Source: CAZYFH01 sp965197395 (GTDB lineage: Bacteria > Acidobacteriota > Vicinamibacteria > Vicinamibacterales > UBA8438). From it: a stretch of DNA of 64,000 nt. The position numbers and the translations under genes were made by a program. The stretch is from the NCBI GenBank assembly GCA_965197395.1, contig OZ240205.1, positions 1,612,001-1,676,000 on the forward strand. Reading direction: 5' to 3'. This document shows positions 8,318-16,500 of this stretch, piece after piece; the stretch's first letter is position 1; each line of letters opens with the position of its first letter. Below the pieces are notes generated by a model, which saw only the letters and a list, made by a program, of their open reading frames with translations, was not told the origin of the DNA and ran no database searches.

Positions 8318-10000
8318 CTAGGACGATCGACCGAAGCTGAGCAAGCTGCCAATGAGGAAGACAGCGACGGCGCCGACCACATTGAGCCACAGATAGGAGA
8401 TGTCCGTGGTGGTCGCGACGGCTGTGACGGCAGTCATGCCGCCGATCAGCCCCCAGAACGCGCCTGTCGCTGTCGCCCTGCGGACCCCGACTGCCAGGAT
8501 GAACGCGCCGAGCAGCGACCCGTAGAAGAACGATCCGAAGCGGTTGACCACCTCGATGAGCGATCCTAGGTTGGTGGCGAACAGCGCGGCCACCGCCGCG
8601 AACACGCCCCAGAATCCCGTCGCCACCTTCGAGACGCGGAGGTAGTGAGCGTCGGAAGCTTCCTTCCGGTAGTGCCGCCGGTAGAAATCGATGACGCTCG
8701 CGGTCGAGAGCGCGTTCAGCTCCGCCGCGGCGCTCGACATCGCGGCGGCGAAGATGGCGGCGATCAGCAGGCCGACCAACCCGATGGGCAACTGGCTCGT
8801 GACGAACGTCGGGAAGACGTAGTTGACGTCGTCGGTCGTGCCTTCGCCGGTCACGTCCTCAATCAACGTCGCCGCGCGCGCGCGCACGTCCTCCACGCGC
8901 CGTTCGCTCGTGACGAACGCTGCGGTCGCGGCCGCGACAGCGGCGGCGTCTCCGGCCTGACGCGCAGCAACGACTTCCGTCGCGCGTTGGCGGCGACGTT
9001 CGAACGCCGACCGGAACTCGTCGTCGAGCGCCGCGTAGTCGCCGGCACGGTCGCTCGCCTCCACGCGTGCCCGACGTTCGCCGTTGAACACCATTGGCGG
9101 CTGGGTGAACAGGTAGAAGCAGAAGACCAGGACACCCATCAGCAGGATCAGCACCTGCAACGGGATCTTCGCGAAGGCGCTCATCAGCAGTGACTGGCGG
9201 GCGCCGTCGACCGATCGCGCGGCCAGATACCGCTGGACCTGGCTCTGGTCGCAACCAAAGTAGCCAAGGGCGAGGAACATCCCGCCGACGAGCCCGGACC
9301 AGAAGGTGTAGGTCTCATCCAGATCGAACGTGAAATCGATCGCCTGTAGTCGGCCGACGGCGCCGGCGACGTGCAGCGCAGGCTCGACCCCGACATCGTC
9401 CGGCAAGCCGACGACGAGCGCGACCACGGCGGCGGTCACCCCGACCATGATGACCACCATCTGCTTGACATCGGCCCAGGCCACCGCCTGTACACCGCCG
9501 AACATCGTGTAGAACGTGGTCGAGCTCGCGATGACGAGGATGGTCAACGGCAAGCTTTGTCCCAGCACGATTGCCAGGATGACCGCCGGGGCCGAGATGA
9601 TCACGCCGACACTCAGACCGCGCTGGACGAGGAACAACAGGCTGGCCAGCGCGCGCGTTTTTGCGTCGAAGCGCTGCTCGAGGTATTCGTACGCCGTGAA
9701 CACCTTCGCCCGGTGAAAGAAGGGCACGAGCGTGACGGAGAGGATGATCATCGCGATCGGTAGCCCGAAGTAGAACTGCACAAAGCGCATCCCGTCGGTC
9801 GCGCCCTGTCCGGTGGTGCCGACCAACGTGATCGCGCTCATCTGCGTTGCCATCACCGAGAGGCCGGCAGCCCACCACGGCAGCGAGCGCGAGGCCAGGA
9901 AGTACCCCTCGATGGCGTGGGTGTTCTTCGACCGGCTGATGCCGTCGTAGAGGACCCAGGCGAGGTAGGCGACGATGATGGCCCAGTCGAGTGGATGCAC
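8318..10000 (-). CDS. Sodium:solute symporter (SSS family)
   Basis: A 560-residue inner-membrane cotransporter with about 13 hydrophobic segments and an N-terminus facing out, typical of SSS/SLC5 proteins. Hallmarks are the LASRSLPWWAAGLSVMATQM region (around residues 36-55) and Na+-site residues in the AAMSSAAAELNALST segment. Between roughly residues 315 and 400 there is a long charged, helical insertion rich in Arg, Ala and Glu, longer than in most SSS members. The substrate cannot be read from sequence. Start is GTG at 10000, 10 nt after a small membrane-peptide gene, implying co-expression. Confidence 0.88.
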   Translation of the reverse strand: MHPLDWAIIVAYLAWVLYDGISRSKNTHAIEGYFLASRSLPWWAAGLSVMATQMSAITLVGTTGQGATDGMRFVQFYFGLPIAMIILSVTLVPFFHRAKVFTAYEYLEQRFDAKTRALASLLFLVQRGLSVGVIISAPAVILAIVLGQSLPLTILVIASSTTFYTMFGGVQAVAWADVKQMVVIMVGVTAAVVALVVGLPDDVGVEPALHVAGAVGRLQAIDFTFDLDETYTFWSGLVGGMFLALGYFGCDQSQVQRYLAARSVDGARQSLLMSAFAKIPLQVLILLMGVLVFCFYLFTQPPMVFNGERRARVEASDRAGDYAALDDEFRSAFERRRQRATEVVAARQAGDAAAVAAATAAFVTSERRVEDVRARAATLIEDVTGEGTTDDVNYVFPTFVTSQLPIGLVGLLIAAIFAAAMSSAAAELNALSTASVIDFYRRHYRKEASDAHYLRVSKVATGFWGVFAAVAALFATNLGSLIEVVNRFGSFFYGSLLGAFILAVGVRRATATGAFWGLIGGMTAVTAVATTTDISYLWLNVVGAVAVFLIGSLLSFGRSS

Positions 10001-10010
10001 GGCCGTGAGG

Positions 10011-10103
10011 TTACAGGGCGCCGGCGAAGTGCTGGGAGAGGATCCAGAGGGCGGCGAGCACGGCGACTTCGACCACGACGACGGCGATGTAGGCGCGAGT
10101 CAC
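10011..10103 (-). CDS. 30-residue single-span membrane peptide preceding the SSS symporter
   Basis: A small ORF that begins GTG at 10103 and reads MTRAYIAVVVVEVAVLAALW, then ILSQHFAGAL, ending in TAA. It has a very short charged head, one hydrophobic helix (about residues 5-23) and a short tail. An AGGCGA stretch lies just upstream of the start. The stop is 10 nt before the symporter start. The layout suggests a microprotein or accessory subunit of the transporter; function is inferred from position only. Confidence 0.6.
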   Translation of the reverse strand: MTRAYIAVVVVEVAVLAALWILSQHFAGAL

Positions 10104-10134
10104 TCGCCTGAGTATCGCAGATCGCGCGTGGTCA

Positions 10135-11166
10135 CTACGCTATCCGGTAGCCGAGGAATTCGCCTGCCTTTCCCTGCTTCAACGTCTTGAACAACTTGAA
10201 ATGATCGGTGCGGCCCGGGTTCAGCAGCTCGCCCATGTGAATCAGGAATCCAACCACGTCCTCGAGCGGGTTCCCAAGATCCAGGTCGAGGTCCACATAG
10301 TGATGGATGCCGGTCACGCCGTCCTTCGGATAGGCCACGACGGCCTGGAGACTCGGCTTGCCCTTTGCTCGGAAGCTCATCAGCTGATAGGTGCCCGGCT
10401 GCACGCGCCGGTCGTCCTCGATGCGGAAGAGGAGCGCGGCATGCACACCCCCGGTCGGCGACCCCTCCTTGTGAAACTTCGTGCGCGGGCCGTCGGACAG
10501 CGTGACCAAGCGTTGCAGCAGCGACGGCTCCGCAGTTGCGTAGATACGATCCGTCGCCGCGAAGAAGACGTCGCGCACGTGCGACAGGAGATGACCGGCT
10601 GTGGTCGGCGTGACCCGCGCCATCGCCAGGATGTTGAGGAGGCACGCCTGCCGCACCGCTCGCGGATGGCGACTCGTGAGCCACTCCATGGCGCGTCGCT
10701 GATCGAGCACGGATGCGTCGGCGTCCAGGACCCGACGGGCATCTGGCGCGAGGTCAACGACCTCGACCAACCGAGGATCGCGACGCACCTCGACGGAATG
10801 CTCGAGATCGCGACGTTCCCGGATGTCGAAGTTGACCGTACGTCGACCGACGACCGTCAGGTCCTCGATGCCCACGGTGACCTTGTAGCGCCCAGGCGGC
10901 AGCCCATCGGCCTCGGACCCGGCCAGCGCGAGCCGGCCTCGGTCCGCCCAGATGTTGAGGCGCCACTCCTGACGCGCCCAGCCCTTGAGCTGCGCGAGCC
11001 GTCTCACGCGGCGTGTGGTCTGCTCGTCGCGCGGCGCGAGGCCGATGTTCGCGCGACGCGGAAAGGCGTCGCGCTCGTTGCGCAGCACGACGCCGACCCG
11101 GCTGGCAGCGTCGACGTTGAGACGCCGGCCGTTCTCCCAGAGCTGAATCAGCAGCCGCTCGTGCAT
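10135..11166 (-). CDS. Conserved-looking protein of unknown function
   Basis: A 343-residue soluble protein I do not recognise. The start at 11166 follows a good GGAGGGG Shine-Dalgarno at ideal spacing; seven more in-frame residues upstream look non-coding. An N-terminal beta-rich part (about 1-120) includes LPPGRYKVTVGIEDLTV, which looks like a carbohydrate-binding or Ig-like strand pair. A helical middle (about 140-215) follows, then a C-terminal part (about 220-343) with FHKEGSPTGGVHAALLFRIE and GIHHYVDLDLDLGNPLEDVV. There is no signal peptide, membrane segment or cysteine cluster. It is transcribed towards the symporter and divergent from the VTT protein. Confidence 0.7.
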   Translation of the reverse strand: MHERLLIQLWENGRRLNVDAASRVGVVLRNERDAFPRRANIGLAPRDEQTTRRVRRLAQLKGWARQEWRLNIWADRGRLALAGSEADGLPPGRYKVTVGIEDLTVVGRRTVNFDIRERRDLEHSVEVRRDPRLVEVVDLAPDARRVLDADASVLDQRRAMEWLTSRHPRAVRQACLLNILAMARVTPTTAGHLLSHVRDVFFAATDRIYATAEPSLLQRLVTLSDGPRTKFHKEGSPTGGVHAALLFRIEDDRRVQPGTYQLMSFRAKGKPSLQAVVAYPKDGVTGIHHYVDLDLDLGNPLEDVVGFLIHMGELLNPGRTDHFKLFKTLKQGKAGEFLGYRIA

Positions 11167-11233
11167 GACACCCCTCCGTGGCCCCATTATGCTTCTCTGA
11201 TATACCCGGGGTCAGTCATACCGGGACACGAGC

Positions 11234-11950
11234 ATGGACGACGTCGTTGCGGCACCGGCGAAGCGCCTTCCGATCGGCCGCATCCTCTTCGGCATCGTGG
11301 CGGTCATCGCCCTGGGCGGGATCGGCCGTCAGATCGGGCCGTACGTCCCCGAGTTCGAGGCGTGGGTCAATGGACTAGGTGTGTGGGGCCCGGTGGTCTT
11401 CATGGCCGGGTATGTGGTGGGCACCGTCGCCCTCGTCCCCGGCTCCGCTCTGACGTTGGCCGCGGGAGCGGTCTTCGGCCTCGGGCCCGGCGTCGTGTAC
11501 GTCTTTACCGCGGCTACCGTTGGCGCATCCCTCGCCTTCCTCGTCTCCCGGTACGTGGCGCGAGACATGATCGAGCAGCGCCTCGAAGGCAACCCGCGGT
11601 TTGCCGCGGTCGATGCGGCGGTCGGACGCGAAGGGCGCAAGATCGTCCTGCTGCTGCGTCTGTCTCCGGTTTTTCCGTTCAACCTGCTCAACTACACCCT
11701 GGGCCTCACGAAGGTCCGATTCGTGGACTACCTGGTCGCGTCGCTCGGGATGCTGCCCGGGTCGTTTCTCTACACCTACTACGGCGCCGTCGCGGGCGAC
11801 GTTGCGCGTCTGGCGGGCGGCGCGGCGCCCGACCGCGGGCCCGGCTATTACGTCGTGCTGCTGCTCGGCCTCGTCGCCACCATCGCGGTGACGGCACTGG
11901 TCACGCGAACCGCCCGCAGAGCGCTGCGGACCGCGACCGGCAGCGCCTGA
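11234..11950 (+). CDS. TVP38/TMEM64 (VTT/DedA-superfamily) membrane protein
   Basis: A 238-residue inner-membrane protein with about six hydrophobic segments. The VTT-domain signatures are visible: GSALTLAAGAVFGLGPGVVYVFTAATVGAS (around residues 75-105, with the G-rich re-entrant loop) and PVFPFNLLNYTLGLTKVRFVDY (around 145-167), ending in the GSFLYTYYGA motif. The wider family is linked to lipid scrambling and membrane homeostasis; the substrate is unknown here. It stands alone, divergent from the upstream gene. Confidence 0.88.
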   Translation: MDDVVAAPAKRLPIGRILFGIVAVIALGGIGRQIGPYVPEFEAWVNGLGVWGPVVFMAGYVVGTVALVPGSALTLAAGAVFGLGPGVVYVFTAATVGASLAFLVSRYVARDMIEQRLEGNPRFAAVDAAVGREGRKIVLLLRLSPVFPFNLLNYTLGLTKVRFVDYLVASLGMLPGSFLYTYYGAVAGDVARLAGGAAPDRGPGYYVVLLLGLVATIAVTALVTRTARRALRTATGSA

Positions 11951-11965
11951 GTGGCAGGCTGGCGG

Positions 11966-11994
11966 TTGCACGACCCGTGCCCGACGGATAGAAT
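11966..11994 (+). promoter_or_regulatory. Sigma70-type promoter of the cytochrome oxidase operon
   Basis: TTGCAC (11966-11971) and TAGAAT (11989-11994) are separated by exactly 17 bp, close to the sigma70 consensus TTGACA/TATAAT. The site lies about 145 bp before the ctaD start and downstream of the VTT gene stop. It is the best housekeeping-type promoter I found in the window. The leader that follows contains no ORF I would call. Confidence 0.6.
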
Positions 11995-12139
11995 TCCCCC
12001 GGCTTCGGCCGATTCCGTCGAGCTGAGGGGGTCGCCGGGGTCCTTTGCCGTCCAGACGAGACACGACCGATCCCGATCGCGTTCCCCGAAACGAGCGGGT
12101 TCTGGCACTCAGTGACACGGCACGAAAGGAGTCACGACG

Positions 12140-13930
12140 GTGTCTGACGTGACGACGACCGAGCACGCTGCGCCCGCCGAGCACGGACACGAGCACGAGG
12201 AGCTGTCCTTCTGGCGCCAGTACATCTTCTCGGTGGACCACAAGGTGATCGGCATCCAGTACGCCGTCACCGGACTGCTCTTCCTGCTCTTTGGCTTCGG
12301 CTTGATGATGATCATGCGCTGGCAGATCGCATACCCCTTCCAGCCGATCCCGTTGATCGGGGGTCTGCTTGGCGACAGCCGGGCGCCGGACGGCATCATG
12401 CTGCCGGAGTTCTACAACCAGCTCGGCGCCATGCACGGCACGATCATGGTGTTCATGGGGGTCGTGCCGCTGGCGGTCGGCGGCTTCGGCAACTTCGTTC
12501 TGCCGCTCCAAATCGGCGCGCCCGACATGGCGTTCCCCCGCCTCAACATGGCGAGTTACTGGTCGTTCTTCCTGGGCGGCGTCGTGATGTTCGCCAGCTT
12601 CTTCATCCCGGGCGGCGCGGCCAACTCCGGTTGGACGTCCTACGCGCCGCTCTCGGTCTTCGCCACGACCGGTCAGACGCTCTGGCTCGTGGGGATGATC
12701 TTCCTCATCACGTCGTCGCTCCTCGGCTCGGTCAACTTCATCGTCACGACGATTCAGCTGCGGGCGCCGGGGCTCAGCTTCATGCGGCTGCCGTTCTTCG
12801 TCTGGGCGCAGCTCGTCACGGCGTTTCTGTTGCTGCTGGCGTTCCCACCGCTCGAGGCTGCGGGCGTCCTTCAGTTGATGGACCGTCTGGCCGGCACCAG
12901 CTTCTTCATGCCGAGCGGCCTCGTCTATGCCGACGCCCCAGCCGAGTACGGTGGCGGCGGCAGCCCCCTGCTGTGGCAACACCTCTTCTGGTTCCTCGCG
13001 CACCCCGAGGTCTACGTCTTGATCCTCCCCGCGATGGGGATCGTGATCGAGATCCTGGCCAACAACACGCGGAAGCCGATCTGGGGCTACCGCGCGCTCG
13101 TGGCGTCGGTTACTGTCCTCGGCTTCCTGTCGTTCGTCGTCTGGGCGCACCACATGTTCCTGACCGGCATGGGCACGACGATGAGCTCGTTTTTCCAGAC
13201 GACGACGATGATCATCTCGATCCCGTCGGTCGTGATTCTCTCGGCGATGTTTCTCACGTTGTATGGGGCGTCGATACGCTTTACGACGCCGATGCTCTTC
13301 GCGTTGGCGTTTGTGCCGATGTTCGGGATCGGTGGCTTGACCGGCCTCCCGCTCGGCCTCGCGCCGCCCGACATTCACCTGCACGACACCTACTACGTCA
13401 TCGGCCACTTCCACTACGTCGTGGCGCCCGGCACGCTGCTCGCGCTCTTCGGGGGGATCTACTACTGGTTCCCGAAAGCGACTGGCCGCGCGATGAACGA
13501 CCTCCTCGGCAAGATCCATTTCTGGGGCTCTTTCATCGCCATCAACGTCGTCTTCATGCCGATGTTCATCCAGGGGCTCTCCGGGATGAACCGGCGGGGT
13601 GCCGACGGTGGGATCGGGTACACGATGAACCAGGACGTCCTGGTCTGGAACACCGTGATCTCGTGGGGCGCCTGGACCCTGGCCTTCTTCCAGATCTTCT
13701 TCATCTTCAACTTCTTCTGGAGCATCAAGAAGGGCAAGAAGGTCGGCGAGAACCCCTGGGACGCCACCACGCTGGAATGGCAGGCGCCGTCACCGCCGCC
13801 GCACGGCAACTTCCTGACGCCCCCGCAGGTCCATCGTGGGCCGTACGAATACAGCGCGCCGGGCGCGAAGACCGACTTCATCATGCAGGGTGAGGCGGAC
13901 GGACCGCAGGCCGAGCCGGTGAAAGCGTAG
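12140..13930 (+). CDS. ctaD: Cytochrome c oxidase subunit I
   Basis: A 596-residue heme-copper oxidase catalytic subunit that reduces O2 to water at a heme-CuB centre and pumps protons. Key ligands are visible: H99 (low-spin heme) in GAMHG; the CuB histidine H288 with the cross-linked tyrosine Y292 in HPEVY; the CuB pair H337-H338 in VWAHHMF; and the heme ligands H423 and H425 in IGHFHYV. The HPEVY tyrosine supports an A-family enzyme. The GTG start follows AAAGGAG. It is the first gene of the operon and has a short His-rich N-terminus. Confidence 0.97.
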   Translation: MSDVTTTEHAAPAEHGHEHEELSFWRQYIFSVDHKVIGIQYAVTGLLFLLFGFGLMMIMRWQIAYPFQPIPLIGGLLGDSRAPDGIMLPEFYNQLGAMHGTIMVFMGVVPLAVGGFGNFVLPLQIGAPDMAFPRLNMASYWSFFLGGVVMFASFFIPGGAANSGWTSYAPLSVFATTGQTLWLVGMIFLITSSLLGSVNFIVTTIQLRAPGLSFMRLPFFVWAQLVTAFLLLLAFPPLEAAGVLQLMDRLAGTSFFMPSGLVYADAPAEYGGGGSPLLWQHLFWFLAHPEVYVLILPAMGIVIEILANNTRKPIWGYRALVASVTVLGFLSFVVWAHHMFLTGMGTTMSSFFQTTTMIISIPSVVILSAMFLTLYGASIRFTTPMLFALAFVPMFGIGGLTGLPLGLAPPDIHLHDTYYVIGHFHYVVAPGTLLALFGGIYYWFPKATGRAMNDLLGKIHFWGSFIAINVVFMPMFIQGLSGMNRRGADGGIGYTMNQDVLVWNTVISWGAWTLAFFQIFFIFNFFWSIKKGKKVGENPWDATTLEWQAPSPPPHGNFLTPPQVHRGPYEYSAPGAKTDFIMQGEADGPQAEPVKA

Positions 13931-13945
13931 GAGCCCCTAGACGCC

Positions 13946-14536
13946 ATGGAAATCCCGTATACCGTCGCGGAACGGCCTGACACTGGGTTGAACAACGTCA
14001 AGCTGGGTATCTGGCTCTTCCTGGCGTCGGAGGTGATGCTGTTCGGCGGGCTCTTCTCCACCTACGTGCTGCTGCGCGTGATTGCGGTCGAGTGGCCGTT
14101 CGGCGCCGACATCCTCAGCGTCCCGATCGGCGCGTTCAACACCGCCGTCCTGATCATGTCGAGCGTCACCATGGTGCTGGCGTACGCCGGGCTCAAGACG
14201 AACGACCTGGGCAAGTTCAAGCTCTACATGGCGCTCACGGTCGGTCTTGCGCTCCTCTTCCTCGGCGTCAAGGCCTATGAGTACGCGGACAAGTTCTCGC
14301 ACGGGGACGTCCCGTCGAGCAGCACGTATCTGGGGATCTACTTCACGCTGACCGGCCTGCATGCCTTGCACATCGTGGGCGGCGTGATCGTCAACTCGTA
14401 TTTCCTGGGACCGGGCTCCAAGATGTGGGAGACCGCCAAGGAACAGTTCACGAATCGGATTGAAGCCGCCGGGCTCTACTGGCACTTCGTCGACCTGGTC
14501 TGGATCTTTCTGTTTCCGGTGCTCTATTTGCTCTAA
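13946..14536 (+). CDS. ctaE: Cytochrome c oxidase subunit III
   Basis: A 196-residue membrane protein with five hydrophobic segments, the short form of subunit III. Family stretches include LGIWLFLASEVMLFGGLFSTY, TGLHALHIVGG and the C-terminal YWHFVDLVWIFLFPVLYLL. Subunit III stabilises the catalytic core and supports proton uptake. It starts 15 nt after ctaD, so it is co-transcribed. Confidence 0.95.
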   Translation: MEIPYTVAERPDTGLNNVKLGIWLFLASEVMLFGGLFSTYVLLRVIAVEWPFGADILSVPIGAFNTAVLIMSSVTMVLAYAGLKTNDLGKFKLYMALTVGLALLFLGVKAYEYADKFSHGDVPSSSTYLGIYFTLTGLHALHIVGGVIVNSYFLGPGSKMWETAKEQFTNRIEAAGLYWHFVDLVWIFLFPVLYLL

Positions 14537-14589
14537 CGCTCGCAGTGTGGGGTGCCAGGTTCCGGGTTCTGAGTTTCGTTGGAGGCCGC

Positions 14590-14931
14590 ATGAGCGAAGA
14601 TGTTCAAGCCCATATCCGAACCTACATGAAGGTGGGGATCTCGTTGTTGGTCCTTACCGTCGTGACTGTCGCTGTGTCGTATCTGCCGTTCGGCGTGCCG
14701 CTGGCGGTGACCGTCGCGCTCGTCATCGCCGTGTTCAAGGGGTCGCTGGTCGCCAGCTTCTTCATGCATTTGATCGCTGAGAAGAAAGCGATCTTCGCGG
14801 TGCTCGTGCTGACCGTCTTCTTCTTCTTCGTGATGTTGTTCATCCCGCTCATGGGGAACGCCGACAAGGTCGGCGAGTTCTTCACGCTCCCGAATGCCGA
14901 CGCCCCGGCGGCGGAGGCCGATGCGCATTAG
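14590..14931 (+). CDS. Cytochrome c oxidase subunit IV-like protein (CoxD family)
   Basis: A 113-residue protein with three hydrophobic helices, matching the prokaryotic subunit IV family (YMKVGISLLVLTVVTVAVSY, then the VFKGSLVASFFMHLIAEKK motif). The start at 14590 has a GGAGG eight bases upstream. It is a minor subunit that likely helps assemble the CuB site or stabilises subunit I. It sits third in the oxidase operon. Confidence 0.9.
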   Translation: MSEDVQAHIRTYMKVGISLLVLTVVTVAVSYLPFGVPLAVTVALVIAVFKGSLVASFFMHLIAEKKAIFAVLVLTVFFFFVMLFIPLMGNADKVGEFFTLPNADAPAAEADAH

Positions 14932-14933
14932 GG

Positions 14934-14969
14934 GCAGCGGTCGCGGGGGCTTGGGGCAAAGCCCCATTT
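14934..14969 (+). repeat. Intergenic hairpin repeat, copy 1
   Basis: Shares the core GCGGTCGCGGGGGCTTGGGG with copies at 15030, 30239 and 56262. The downstream arm AAGCCCCA can pair either with the nearer TGGGGC or with the farther GGGGCTT. This copy directly follows the subunit IV stop codon and might also act as a terminator-like hairpin. Confidence 0.6.
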
Positions 14970-15029
14970 CGGATCAAGGCGCGCACGGCGCGCCTCGCGG
15001 CCGCGGAGTGGGGCTCTCGGGGTCCCCAC

Positions 15030-15065
15030 GCAGCGGTCGCGGGGGCTTGGGGCGAAGCCCCATCT
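15030..15065 (+). repeat. Intergenic hairpin repeat, copy 2
   Basis: Near-identical to copy 1 (only 1-2 differences), 96 bp downstream. It ends 10 bp before the ATG of the small membrane protein at 15076, which has no obvious Shine-Dalgarno of its own. The hairpin TGGGGC-GAA-GCCCCA therefore sits right at the ribosome entry site. Confidence 0.6.
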
Positions 15066-15075
15066 GAGTATAGAC

Positions 15076-15285
15076 ATGTCGCTCCGGGCCATCCACATCG
15101 TCTTCATCGTGGCGTCGATCGTCCTCGCGGCCATGGTCGCCGTCTGGGGCGTGGTGATGTTCACGAGCGAGCGTGGCGGCGTGGGGCACGTGCTGTTTGC
15201 GACCGGTTCGGCGGTGGCGGCCGTGCTCATGACGTGGTACGCAATTGGGTTCGTGCGCAAGACGCGGGAACTGGGCATTGAGTAG
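15076..15285 (+). CDS. Small two-span membrane protein of the oxidase operon
   Basis: A 69-residue protein with two hydrophobic helices (about 5-27 and 38-57) separated by a short ERGG loop and ending in a charged tail, RKTRELGIE. I do not recognise a named family. Its place between subunit IV and subunit II suggests an accessory subunit or assembly factor for the oxidase. The start region is occupied by a hairpin repeat instead of a clear Shine-Dalgarno. Confidence 0.75.
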   Translation: MSLRAIHIVFIVASIVLAAMVAVWGVVMFTSERGGVGHVLFATGSAVAAVLMTWYAIGFVRKTRELGIE

Positions 15286-15299
15286 CTGATCGATGTGCA

Positions 15300-15321
15300 G
15301 CGCGGGGCTTCAGCCCCGCTC
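15300..15321 (+). repeat. Hairpin GCGGGGC-TTCA-GCCCCGC between two small genes
   Basis: A perfect 7-bp GC-rich stem with a TTCA loop, 15 bp after the stop of the upstream small gene. No T-run follows, so it is not a classical terminator. It resembles the other GGGGCTT-type hairpins of this window but lacks their flanking sequence. Confidence 0.5.
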
Positions 15322-15350
15322 CACCCATCACAGCCGATAGCGAGGCGGTC

Positions 15351-15635
15351 ATGATGATCCGGAAGACACTTCGAATGTTCGCAGCGGCCGCGGCCATGGT
15401 GATCGCCGCGCCGGCCATCGCGCTCGCGTGCCCGATCTGCTTCGGCGGCGATCCGAGCTCGCCCGAGGCGCAAAGCCTGAACTGGGCGGTGTTCACGTTG
15501 CTCGGCGTGACGGGTGGCGTGTTGAGCGGGTTCGTCGGTTTCATCTTCCACTTGATGAAGCGTTCGCGCCAGGCGATGAGCAACGAGAGCGCGCTCGGCA
15601 CCGGTCGGCCCGGCGAGCCGGGAGGGAGAACGTAG
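15351..15635 (+). CDS. Exported CPICFG-motif small protein of the oxidase operon
   Basis: A 94-residue protein. Residues 1-25 look like a signal peptide cut after ALA, which would leave CPICFGGDP at the new N-terminus. A membrane helix follows (about 44-68), then a basic, Gly-rich tail. The CxxC facing the periplasm next to the CuA subunit gene suggests a metal (copper) handling or redox role in oxidase assembly; this is inference. Its stop codon directly abuts the ATG of subunit II, so translation is coupled. Confidence 0.78.
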   Translation: MMIRKTLRMFAAAAAMVIAAPAIALACPICFGGDPSSPEAQSLNWAVFTLLGVTGGVLSGFVGFIFHLMKRSRQAMSNESALGTGRPGEPGGRT

Positions 15636-16382
15636 ATGCGCGAGCTACTCGGACTGCCAATCCAGGCGGCCGCCCATGCCGAGGAGATCGATCAGATGAT
15701 CATCCTCACCCACTGGCTGATGGCCGCGATGTTCGTCGGCTGGGGCGGCTTCTTCATCTACACGCTCATCCGGTTCCGCGCCAGCGCCAACCCCAGGGCC
15801 GACTACCAGGGTGTCAAGAGCCATACGTCGAGCTACCTGGAAATCGGCGTGGCGGTCGTCGAGGCGGTTCTGCTCGTCGGCTTCGCCATCCCCGCGTGGG
15901 CCAGCCGCGTGAACGAGTTCCCACCCGAGGACGAGGCGACCGTCGTCCACATGATCGGCAAGCAGTTCGAGTGGCACACGCACTACCCGGGTGCCGACGG
16001 TCGGTTCGGGCGCCGTGACATCAGCCTCATCACGCCGACGAACGCGATCGGTCTCGACCGGAGCGATCCGAACGCGCGCGATGACGTCCACAGCATCAAC
16101 CAGATGAACCTGCCGGTCGACAAGCCGGTCATCGTCTACCTGTCGACCCAGGACGTCATCCACAGCATGGGAATCGCGGAGATGCGGGTGAAGCAGGACG
16201 CCATCCCCGGCATCCAGGTGCCCGTCTGGTGGGAGCCGACCGTGACCGGTGATTTCGAGGTCAACTGCTCGCAGCTGTGCGGGCTCGGTCACTACCGGAT
16301 GCGTGGTTTCGTCACGATCCAGTCGCAGGCCGAATTCGACGCCTGGTACACCGACGAGCTCGCCCTGGTCACCGGCGACTGA
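15636..16382 (+). CDS. ctaC: Cytochrome c oxidase subunit II (CuA)
   Basis: A 248-residue protein with two N-terminal membrane hairpins (about 22-46 and 66-90) and a periplasmic cupredoxin domain. All CuA ligands are present: H176, C211, C215, H219 and M222 (CSQLCGLGHYRM). It takes electrons from cytochrome c. It lacks a lipobox and a fused cytochrome c domain. In this operon subunit II is last, after subunits I, III and IV, unlike the usual order with II first. No heme A synthesis or Sco genes are nearby. Confidence 0.96.
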   Translation: MRELLGLPIQAAAHAEEIDQMIILTHWLMAAMFVGWGGFFIYTLIRFRASANPRADYQGVKSHTSSYLEIGVAVVEAVLLVGFAIPAWASRVNEFPPEDEATVVHMIGKQFEWHTHYPGADGRFGRRDISLITPTNAIGLDRSDPNARDDVHSINQMNLPVDKPVIVYLSTQDVIHSMGIAEMRVKQDAIPGIQVPVWWEPTVTGDFEVNCSQLCGLGHYRMRGFVTIQSQAEFDAWYTDELALVTGD

Positions 16383-16500
16383 CCGCCTCGCTCGTCGACA
16401 CGCGCCAGACCCGTCCCGGGGCCTAATCCTCCTGGTGCGCGGATCCGATACACCGCTCCGGGTCCTATGTCGCAGCCCGTCCAGCCTCAGGCGTGGTCGC

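Noticed and set aside
11375..13519. A 714-codon minus-strand frame across the VTT and ctaD genes
   Set aside because: It is antisense to an unmistakable ctaD. The translation is Arg/Glu/His-rich without any fold. Shadow of codon bias.
15300..15321. GC-rich hairpin as a rho-independent terminator inside the oxidase operon
   Set aside because: No T-run follows and the downstream genes, including ctaC, are needed for the same complex.
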